Positions 9,378 to 19,000 of a DNA stretch of 63,732 bases are shown one piece after another. This DNA is from a virus. The stretch's first letter is position 1. Every line of letters starts with the position of its first letter. The notes under the pieces are model-generated. The model did no database searches. It was given only the letters and a program-made list of their open reading frames with translations, and was not told the origin of the DNA. The position numbers were made by a program, and so were the translations under genes. The DNA lies in the IMG/VR virus record IMGVR_UViG_3300036770_004125, positions 1 through 63,732 of that record. The stretch is one strand, 5' to 3'.

Positions 9378-10382
9378 TTAACCAAGACTTAATCCACTAA
9401 ATCCAAAATCGTCCCCAGGTATAATAAGACTATTATCCTCTTCAGTTATTAGTTTAACTTCTGTGCCAGAAACATGATTAGTTATAGAAGTCCCATAAGA
9501 ACCTCTAATTACAGTAAGAGAATTTCCACTCTTTTGAGCAACGAACAGTGTTTCTGTATTCAAAGTAAAATATGAATTTAAAGGTATGTTTGAAGCATCT
9601 TCTACTTCAACTACTACATCACCTCTTTCTAAGTCTCTACTTAAAATTGTAGTAACTTCTCCCGTATAATTTTTAGTTGCAACTGGAGTAGTTGAAAAAG
9701 TAAGATCTCTATTAGTAGATCTACTATCTCCAGATACAAATCCAAGAGAAACTTTTTTGATGATATCCTTGTCTGCTCCAGAAGATACTGGACCAAAAAG
9801 ATATATTTTTGCGATAAACTTGAATGTATAGATTAGTGCTCTTCTTGTTGTAAAATCTCCCTCATAATCATCCTCCATTGATACTGATTCTAAAACAATG
9901 GGAATATCTCTTTTTTCGCCTATAGTGTCTATTAAATTTATTGTTAAAGTATAAGCAGGTTGAAAATATGGTAAAATTTGCTCAACTATTTGCAACATGT
10001 CATCATTCAATTTAGTCATCACACTTAATTCAAAATCCATATTATATGGAACTGGCATATATGTTTTTCTTACATCAGAAGGATCTGATACTGTTCTTGA
10101 AACAAATGTTTGAGTAGTTGTTAGTTTTCTAGCTGGATCATAAGATAATCCATTAAATTCAAACGACATTCTTGGTAATGTAATTTGAACTGCACTATTT
10201 AAATTTGGTTGTTGTTCTACTCTTGCTAGAAATTTTTGAATGGGTCCGTATGCTAAAGGAACATTAATAATAGAAAATACTTCCCCTTCATCGTTCTTTT
10301 GCTGTATTTTAATATTATTGAATAATGTACCAAATCCAATAATAGTTTTTCGTAAAATTTCGTGATAAAAATACTCAAACAT
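9378..10382 (-). CDS. 15: Tail completion / sheath stabiliser protein gp15
   Basis: 334 aa (T4 gp15 is 272). Caps the tail tube and sheath and connects to the neck. Typical features are the N-terminal MFEYFYHEILRKTIIGFGTL, then LPRMSFEFNGLSYD and VPYNMDFELSVMTKLNDDML. The C-terminal about 60 residues (DLERGDVVVEVEDASNIPLN ... VIRGSYGTSITNH) form an extra module also seen in the giant baseplate proteins, where it reads like a small beta domain. A GTTAAATA late-type element precedes it. Confidence 0.93.
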   Translation of the reverse strand: MFEYFYHEILRKTIIGFGTLFNNIKIQQKNDEGEVFSIINVPLAYGPIQKFLARVEQQPNLNSAVQITLPRMSFEFNGLSYDPARKLTTTQTFVSRTVSDPSDVRKTYMPVPYNMDFELSVMTKLNDDMLQIVEQILPYFQPAYTLTINLIDTIGEKRDIPIVLESVSMEDDYEGDFTTRRALIYTFKFIAKIYLFGPVSSGADKDIIKKVSLGFVSGDSRSTNRDLTFSTTPVATKNYTGEVTTILSRDLERGDVVVEVEDASNIPLNSYFTLNTETLFVAQKSGNSLTVIRGSYGTSITNHVSGTEVKLITEEDNSLIIPGDDFGFSGLSLG

Positions 10383-10403
10383 TTTTCTTACCCATTTGTA
10401 ATC

Positions 10404-10411
10404 TATTTAAC
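10404..10411 (-). promoter_or_regulatory. Possible late promoter (GTTAAATA) for gp15
   Basis: TAAATA core 21 bp upstream of the gp15 ATG, followed by GAT as before gp8 and gp20. Confidence 0.35.
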
Positions 10412-10414
10412 ATA

Positions 10415-11845
10415 TTATGGAGTTCCAAAAGGATTTTTCTCATCAAAATCTAAAATTTTATCTGCTTCTTCTTCAATTATATCATTTTGACCAAACCCAT
10501 CATTTACATTATTTAAGTCTGCAGATCTTACGGTATAATTGGCATTTGATGTTTGTCCAACTATTATTTCTCCAGGAACAAAAATTCCAGTTGAATTTGA
10601 AACTTCTAGTATTTTTGTAATGGAATTCCAAGATTTGACTCTTGCTTTAGCATTACTTATACTTCCAGTTACAACCTCATTAAACTGATAAGTTCCAAAT
10701 CCAACAATAACATTTGGAGGTGCAATATTTATTTGCGGAACTGAGGTATATCCTAAACCAGAATTTATGATTCTTATTTCAGTAACAGATCCTGCATCAT
10801 TGATAGATGAAACTGCTTGTGCTTGAATAGAAGAAATACCAACAAAACTGACTGTAGGAGGAATTGTATATCCAGATCCACCTTCAGTTACTGTTATAAT
10901 TCCGACAATTCCATCTCCAATAGTTGCTACTGCTTCAGCACCAGAACCGCCACCACCTAAAAATGAAACTCTTGGGGCAACAGTATAACCAAATCCTGGA
11001 TTTGTTAATTGAACCCCCTGAACTCGGAATAAAGTTTCATCTGGTTCGCATAAGTCTACAATTCCACCTATCATTGTTGCTATTCCAGTAGCTGTTCCTC
11101 CTCCAGAAGGAGCAGATGAAAATGCTACATTTGGCGCAGATCTATATCCAGATCCTCTATTTTTAATAGTTACAAATCTAACACCACCATTGACAATAGT
11201 AGTAATTGCAGATGCAGTAATTCCCATTCCTACTAACTGAATTGATTGAGTTACTGAGAATTGTGGTCTATCTGTCACATCATCTCCAGTTCCATCTCCA
11301 TCAGATCCACCACCATCTGGGTTATCAATAAAGTCAATACCAGTATCAATAATTTCATTCTGATATCTAAAGAGTTCACATCGTAATTCATAAACATAAT
11401 TTTTTCTTAATTGATAGAATGGTTTTTCATGCTCAACATATTTAATTTCAAATAATCTATTTCCATATGGAAAATAAATTAGATCTCCTTCTTTAGGTCT
11501 TTTTGATAATTTTATATCTGGAATATTTTGAATTAATATTGAAATATAAGTATCATACCTTTCCTTAGAAATTATAAGATTTAAATCATCTAATTCTTGA
11601 ATGCCAAATTTTGAAAGAATAGTTCCCTGACCACCATATCCTTCATATGAATCTACATACGCTTCTATAGGGTATGCAAAATTAAAATGTGATTCTATTA
11701 CTTCTTTTATAACTGTTTTTTCAGTTACATATCTTCTTGGAAGATAATAAACATCCACTCCATACATTCTCAAATGTTCATTGATAAGATCTTGTACAAG
11801 ACCTTGTTCAGTTGGTGAACCTTGAAGAAAAAATGGATTTAACAT
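10415..11845 (-). CDS. 14: Neck protein gp14 with glycine-tyrosine repeats
   Basis: 476 aa, nearly twice T4 gp14 (256). The first about 170 residues are the gp14 core (MLNPFFLQGSPTEQGLVQDL, then VDVYYLPRRYV). The rest carries at least four units with the pattern G-x-G-Y-x-x-x-P-x-(V/I), for example RGSGYRSAPNVAF and GGSGYTIPPTVSF, between about 205 and 375. A different module with GEIIVGQTSNANYTV follows near 420. These repeats recur in gp18, gp8 and three giant proteins here. The neck core is confidently identified. The function of the repeats is unknown. Confidence 0.92.
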   Translation of the reverse strand: MLNPFFLQGSPTEQGLVQDLINEHLRMYGVDVYYLPRRYVTEKTVIKEVIESHFNFAYPIEAYVDSYEGYGGQGTILSKFGIQELDDLNLIISKERYDTYISILIQNIPDIKLSKRPKEGDLIYFPYGNRLFEIKYVEHEKPFYQLRKNYVYELRCELFRYQNEIIDTGIDFIDNPDGGGSDGDGTGDDVTDRPQFSVTQSIQLVGMGITASAITTIVNGGVRFVTIKNRGSGYRSAPNVAFSSAPSGGGTATGIATMIGGIVDLCEPDETLFRVQGVQLTNPGFGYTVAPRVSFLGGGGSGAEAVATIGDGIVGIITVTEGGSGYTIPPTVSFVGISSIQAQAVSSINDAGSVTEIRIINSGLGYTSVPQINIAPPNVIVGFGTYQFNEVVTGSISNAKARVKSWNSITKILEVSNSTGIFVPGEIIVGQTSNANYTVRSADLNNVNDGFGQNDIIEEEADKILDFDEKNPFGTP

Positions 11846-11849
11846 ATTT

Positions 11850-12692
11850 TTATCCGATCATATCAAGAGGTGGAAGTTCATAAGTAGAGAACATTTTTTC
11901 TGTTATTGAATCTAATTCTCTTTGTCCATCATCATAAAGTTGTCTACCATTTAATTCAACTCCACCTGGAAGTTTTACTCCTTGGAATTTAATTAAGTTT
12001 TGTCCCCATTGTTTTTTAATTAAAGCAGTTGTATATTGCTTTAAAAATGAATCATTCCAAACTCTAGAATAATCATTTGGATCCATCATTCTATAACAAT
12101 CTATGACTAAATATTCTCCCGCTTTCAAAGAACTCCAATCAATATCTAGATAAAGTCTATTTTGTCTTCTATTAAAACGAATTTGTTTTTGAGTTGTTAA
12201 TAACCAATCAATATCCTCAAGATATGTTTTTACCATTGAATATGTTAAAAGTTCAGTAGATCCCCAATAGTAAATGTCATTTAAAAATAACTGATATTTA
12301 ATGCTGAACATTCCACTTGCAATTGAGTTAGATCCTTCAAAGTGGAATATCTTATTGACACCTATAATATGATTTGGGATTTTTAAATAATTACCATTTT
12401 CATAATAATTGAAAGTAGTTTCAACTCCTCCTATATTTTCTGTTGCAGAAGTTGATGTAATTCCTACGCCATCAATTCCTTTTGCTCTACCTCTATCAAT
12501 ATCATCTTGAGTAATTTGATACTTTAAGTATGTCTGATAAACACCATCAAAATGCCTACTTTGAAATAATTGCAATGCATCATCAACTAGGTCATCTATT
12601 TGTTCCTGTGCAACATTAATTTCTAATACAGGAGCACCTAGTTTTCTTAAACAATAATCAATAAATTCTTGTCTTGATGATGGTTTTGCCAT
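11850..12692 (-). CDS. 13: Neck protein gp13
   Basis: 280 aa (T4 gp13 is 309). Joins the portal vertex to the tail with gp14. The conserved N-terminus MAKPSSRQEFIDYCLRKLG and the AQEQIDDLVDDALQLFQSRH segment are typical. The C-terminus has LPGGVELNGRQLYDDG. The stop of the upstream 54-aa gene overlaps its ATG (TAATG), indicating translational coupling. Only 4 bp separate it from gp14. Confidence 0.95.
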   Translation of the reverse strand: MAKPSSRQEFIDYCLRKLGAPVLEINVAQEQIDDLVDDALQLFQSRHFDGVYQTYLKYQITQDDIDRGRAKGIDGVGITSTSATENIGGVETTFNYYENGNYLKIPNHIIGVNKIFHFEGSNSIASGMFSIKYQLFLNDIYYWGSTELLTYSMVKTYLEDIDWLLTTQKQIRFNRRQNRLYLDIDWSSLKAGEYLVIDCYRMMDPNDYSRVWNDSFLKQYTTALIKKQWGQNLIKFQGVKLPGGVELNGRQLYDDGQRELDSITEKMFSTYELPPLDMIG

Positions 12693-12856
12693 TAGAGTTT
12701 AGATACAACTTCTTGCTGTTTTAAGTATAATCTTGCAAAAGATTTTGCAAAATTTCTAACCGTATCAATATTATCTATATTATCTATATCTCTTGAGATT
12801 TTTTCATATTCAAACATTTTATTGACATCTTCAAGAATAATATCATTTGGGTTCAT
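12692..12856 (-). CDS. Small conserved cyanophage protein
   Basis: 54 aa, starting MNPNDIILEDVNKMFEYEK and ending LYLKQQEVVSKL. Predicted helical and mixed-charge. The pattern is familiar from the same position (before gp13) in T4-like cyanophages, function unknown. It overlaps the end of the 76-aa gene by 14 bp, and its TAA shares bases with the gp13 ATG. Confidence 0.75.
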   Translation of the reverse strand: MNPNDIILEDVNKMFEYEKISRDIDNIDNIDTVRNFAKSFARLYLKQQEVVSKL

Positions 12857-13073
12857 TTAAAATTCTCCTTAATAAATCTTTAATTTCATTAATATCATTT
12901 TTGACTTCTAAAAGTTCCTTTTCAAAATTAACACTATTTTTCTTTTCTCTTTCTTTTTGTTCTTTTAATCTCATATAGTTATTATATTGAGATCTATTAC
13001 TGTTTATAATAGAATTTGTTTCTGGGTCTCTTAAAAGACCCATATGATCTTTTACTGGTATTAAATCTGACAT
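12843..13073 (-). CDS. Small conserved structural-region protein with coiled coil
   Basis: 76 aa. The N-terminus (MSDLIPVKDHMGLLRDPET) matches a recurring cyanophage family. The C-terminal 45 residues form a heptad-like coiled coil (EKELLEVKNDINEIKDLLRR). Located in the gp8-gp13 interval where T4 has gp9-gp12 and wac, so a small neck or fibre accessory protein is possible. Function unknown. Two bp below the 2510-aa gene. Confidence 0.75.
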   Translation of the reverse strand: MSDLIPVKDHMGLLRDPETNSIINSNRSQYNNYMRLKEQKEREKKNSVNFEKELLEVKNDINEIKDLLRRILNEPK

Positions 13074-13075
13074 AA

Positions 13076-16000
13076 TTATGCTAAAGCTATTGCTCTAATA
13101 TCTTTTAATTGAGGTACATATGACTGACTTGTACTAGTCATAATTAGTTTTATTCTATAGTGAGTAAATGAGGGTAAACTATTAGCAGTAAATTCATATT
13201 CTTTGAAGTTATTATTTTCAAAATCTAAAATTGAATTTCTTTCTACAAAGGAATCGGGTCTACCATCACTATTTTCAGGATCTATTGTTTCAAATAAATT
13301 ATTTAAATTATTAAATCCTGGGAACAATTCAAAAATAGGATCTGAATTTTCCTTATTATCTATTGAATAAAGTGCTCTAATATCAGAGAAAATATTAATG
13401 TCAGCAGAAACATAAAGTTTTAAAGATGTTGCTGGGTTCTGCAATCTTATAGTCTTAGATACATATAAGAAAGCATTTTGATCTCTAGTTAAAGAATTTA
13501 CTCTATTATCTCCAGGATATTCATCATCATTTACTATTTTATTGACTCTATTGGTTGTAGTAACAACACTTGCTCTAGTCAAATCTACACATGGAGATAT
13601 TCTAGAATCATTAGTTGATAAAGTTAGTGCTATATTAAAAGATTTATTTCCAGGCAAATCTGATAGAAGATTAGTTTCATTTACTGAAGAGCAAATCAGT
13701 CTTGGAGTTGAAAAGTAGTTATATTCACCTAAAGAAATAGGCGAGAATCCTTGATCAATAAAAGATTCTTCATTTCCAGAAATACTCTTTCCAGAAACTG
13801 TTCTAACCTGTGCTGATACATTAGTTTCATTTGGTGTAAATGTTTCAATTAATGGAGTAAGAACTTCAAATTGCATATTTTGTGTTGAAGAAACTTCAAA
13901 TCCTCCATCAAATTTACTACTTAAAAAGTATAAAGCAGGTGTCAGAGATGAGGATGGAGTTCTATCAGTAATTTCTAAATCTCCATCAATAAAACTTTCT
14001 TGGCTTACCTTTAAAGTATAATAGTCTAATCCTACAGGATTATCTATTGTCGCATCTTCTAATCTATGTGTTTTGTTTATTCTTAAAAGTGAAACACCAT
14101 TTATTTCATATTTTCTAATTTCACTATCTTGGTTATGTGAAGAAACGACAGTATTTTTTATTCCTCTTGTTATATCAATTAAAGATCCATTAGATACACC
14201 GAGATATTTAATAATTTCTCCGTTAAGTATTGCATATCCAGGATTTGATGGAGAAACTGCCAATCCTTCAAAATTTACAAATATGGTAGAATTAGTGACA
14301 GGTAAAGATCCTACAAAATCATTTGATATTGTTTGAGTTATTTTACTTGGTGGAACATCTGGAGTTACACCGGACAATTCAACATAATTTAATGATGAAT
14401 GCATACCATGATTTAAATGTCTAACTCTAAAATGTAATCCATCATTTTCAACTGTTATTGGAGAAACTGGTAAAACATTTCCTCCACTACCAGAATTTAA
14501 GTTAACAGTTAATCCACTGGAATTAATAAATGTAATAGTATTACCTGCACCAATATTAAAATTACCCTGAACATCTTCTAAAATAATTTCATTAAATTGA
14601 TTTATTTCTCCAATAGAGATTCTCAAGTTTCTTCCAAGATTATCAACCCCCAAATTATCTACAGTTAATACATCACCAATTTGGTATCCAAATCCACCAG
14701 AAACTATAGTAGCACCAATTGCAACTCCATCTTCAATTGTAATATTGGCAGTTGCTCCATTACCTGTTCCAGTTATTGCTATCAATGGAACATTTGGATA
14801 TGTAAAATATCCTAGTGAAGGAGTATATCCTATTCCAACATTATCTATAGAAATTCCAGTTTTAGGAGAAGTCCCTCCAGTAGCAATTCCAACCTTTCCT
14901 GCATATATTCCAAATGCGCCACTACTTGCTTGAGTAACCTCACTTCCTATTGGGAAATTAGATTCACTTTCTGTTATTGTTTTTGATAAACCTACTCTAA
15001 TCTTTCTAGAAATAAAATCTAGTGGGTTACTTATAAGAGTTGGAACTTGATTATTTCCTTTAGTTAGTTTTGGATTATAGAAATTGACACTTCCTGGATT
15101 TGTAGTAAACTCGGCACGATATAAAGTAAACTTCAAATCTTCATATTGGCTTGGAGTCCAAGTTGATGCATTTTGAGACTTAAATAGTGAACCCAAGATT
15201 GGTTGAGTAGTTATTCTTTCTCCAGTAAGAGTATCTAATGGGGGTGCAAAAGGTTCTTCCGCCACCTCAGGATCTCTTCCTAAGATTGAAGAAATCCAAA
15301 CAAAATAGGATGTAGAATTAGATAATAATACTATTGCATATTCTTGATTTCCTTCAATGTAAACGGGACTTTCAAATTCAAATGTAGTTGGAACTGATGC
15401 ATCATCAGATACATTAACTTGATCTGGATTTAACGAAACAGTACTAAATGGTAGTATAGTTTGGGTTGGGAACCCAAGATCCATAGTTCTAATCTGACAA
15501 GTTACTGGGATGGAAGCATCTTTTGTTTCAAAATAAACATCAAGTTTAGTTAAATAAACTCCATTTGGTTCATCACAAGCAAATGATTGTGCGAGTGGGT
15601 CAATATAAAGACCAGTAAATTGAGGTTCACCTGTTTTAGTATCATTAACTGTAATTACATCAATTTTAGCATTTCTGATTGAAATAATTTTTTCTTGAAT
15701 TTTTTGTGTTTTTCCTTCAGCAAAATAATCACTTTCTCCAGAAGTTCCTACAGTAACAGGTTGGTTTGTAGGATCGCTAGTTAATACAAATTTTCTTATT
15801 CCAGAATTAAACTTGGGATTTTGAATTATATTTGGATTTGGAATAAAGAATGATCCAATAATATCTCCAAATTTATCAGGTATCAAAGTAGTTGAAGATA
15901 CTACAGCAATTGCTCCACTTGTTCTTCCAACCAAAATATAATCTGGTCTTATTAATCCATAATAAGAAGTATCAGACATTAAGGACAATGATGATGTATC

Positions 16001-19000
16001 AATATTCAACAAAGTAGAAGATGAAGAATAATTTGAAATACTTTGTCCTGGAGAATATGGATTTTCTGTAAATGTTTCTGTGGGAGAATTAAATGGTCCT
16101 TTTTTGTGCGCCGGAGCAGCTACTCTGAAAGATCCTTCAACTGTAGATCCTTCAGATTTTTTAAAGTCAACAGTTTCTCCAATAATAAATGTACCGGAGT
16201 TCATAGTTATATTGATTAATTTGGGGAAGCATTGATTTGTTACATCAACACCATCAAAAAATGCATAAATTGTTGAATATGGTTTAAAGTTACTTGCTCT
16301 AAATTCAACATTTCTGGACCTTATATAAGGTTGTATATCTACAGAAGCAACTGAATCTCCTAGGGATCTGGTCTCAAAAGATTCAGTTACTGACAATCTA
16401 GTACCACTTCTTCCATATAAAGCATCTACAACTTGAACATAAAGACCACCAGTAGGAACTACTCCTGGTTCGGGTTTTACTTTAGAGAATGCTGAAGGAT
16501 TGGATGATTTAGCATCCATGAAATCATTTCTAACAGATTCAGACTCTGCTGTACCTCCACCTCTTCTACCTGTTCCACTTTTTCTAGCATCTACCCATCT
16601 TGGATTTCCATATCCCAATAAAGACCAAGATCCCCAAACTATTGGACCTAATCCAGTTTGCGGATCAAATCCTTGAGTCTTTGATAGTTGATTTAATGTT
16701 GACAAATAGTTTCCTTCTATTTGAACAGTTAATGGATCCAATCTAACAGTATCAATCCAAATGTCTGAAGAAGGATTAAGTTTAATATCTCCTTTCCAGA
16801 AAGTTAAGATATATGGTTGAACATTTTCAGTCCTAGTAGCATAAGGTTGTTTAATAAATTCAATATCTGAATAATTTAGTGTTACAATATCTCCACTTTT
16901 TCTTATATTTGTTCCTATTATATCGCTAGTTGATATATTTTGAATATCTTCATTTGTAGTAGATCCAATTCCTAATCCACCTCTTGTCGCAAGTAAAAGG
17001 TCTATTGAGGTAGTGTAGTGTGATGGTCTTAAAATATTTAAAAATGGATCAACTGAGTTTCTAATGCCAATTTTATCTTCTTGGGTAGATAAAGAACTAA
17101 AATTATCTACAAAGAAACCTGACTTAAATCTATTGATACCTGCGGAATCCAATATTTGTAAATTTGAAGTTTCAGTTTCTAATAAAGATAAAGTTGTATA
17201 ATATTCTAAATTTTTAATTCTAGTTTCTAATTTTGAGATATCAGACATTTGATATCTCTTGTGTTCAAATATTGTTATTGATGCTTTCTTAGTATCATAA
17301 AGATATGGAGGAAGAAAAACAGTAGCAATTTCTAAAGAATCCTCTACTGGTTGTGGTGCCTTGGGATTTTCATCAGGTATACCAGTTTTAACTATAAAAT
17401 TTTTATTTTTATCAACAAAAATTCTATCTATTCTTGGCAAATAAAAATCATAATCTAAAGGTATTGACTCATCGGATGCTAAAATATCAGATGCACTGTT
17501 TCCCTGCTGATTAAATTTTCTACCTTGAAACTCAAATGGAGATCTTGCCCCTTCAGAAACAACATAATCAGAAACTCTAGGTCTTATATCAATTATATCA
17601 GTCACCCTATACCCATTATGGACAGGTATATCATTTTTATAATCAAACAATTGATATGAACTTGCAGTTGTTATATCTCCATCATCTTGCGAATCATAAT
17701 ATGCATATTCAAAGAATATTTTTATCTTTGCTTGAGGTTCTAAAATTCCTTCTTTTCTTACAATTTTACCATAATCATAAAAAGTATCATTTTGACCAGT
17801 ATCATATGTAAAAGATTTTGTAATATTTTTACTAGGAGTTTCTAAAGAACTTATTACAGCAATAGTTCCAGATTCTTTAAACTCAACTATTTCTCCAACC
17901 TGGAAAACCGCATCATTTTGATATATTAAAGTTATTTGATTAAAAGAAATTCTTTCTGCAAAAATAGCAACTGCATTACTACGCTTACCTACAATTTTTT
18001 CTCCAATAACCAAGTCAGATGTTGTTGAAGTTGAATTTATTATTGTGGATAAAACTGCTTTAGGGGCAGAAGGGTCAGAAATTCCTAAAGACTCAAAAAT
18101 TCCATGGACTTTTATTACATCAGGAACATTTAAACATATTTCTCTGTCTTGAACTCTAGTTCCATATGGATAATTCCCATATTCTAAACCATCGTTTCTA
18201 GTTGCTGTTCCAATTCCAGATGTAGTAACTGTAGATTTATCAACGATTAAGGTTTTAACTCTAGTTTTTTTCTTAACTTTAGATTTAATATTTGTCTTTC
18301 TTAAGGTTGCAATTAAGATTGCTCCAGTATCATTTTCTGCAGTCAATCCTTTTATTTGCAATTCTTTACCATCAGTAGAAACTTGAACTCTATCTTCGGA
18401 TAGTGGTTCTATAGATCCACCAGAAGTGAATAAAGCATATCTTTCTTCATCATAAGGCAAAAATGCTTGATTTGATCCAGATGGAATAGTTTCTGTTGCA
18501 TAATTTGTTATGTTAACATTATACTGTTTTCTAATAATTAAACTAGAATTTGTAAGATTTACATTAGATACATTTTTCTTTGATAAAGGCGCATATAATG
18601 TATTGCTTAATCCTGGTAAATAATTACTATTCAATACAGATAAATCTAAAACTGAAATATTTTGATCGGGAAGACCTCCTTCGCAAACACCTACGACAGT
18701 AGATACTCCAACAATTTTTACTAATGTAGACAAATTATTATTGTCTGTTACTTCAGTAACTTTCGCATATTTTTTGACACCTAAAATATCAGAATCAGTA
18801 AAACTAACTATATCATTTACTTTTAAATTATCTAAGTATTCAACGCCAGGTATTACAATTGTGGAAATTCCTGCAGAACTTGCAGTAATTGAACAAATTC
18901 CAATAATATAAGAACTTGACAGTACTGTGTCGGCATTAAAAAATGAAGAAGAATTTGAAGAATATATTGATTTTACATCTGATATGCCATAAGAAGTAAC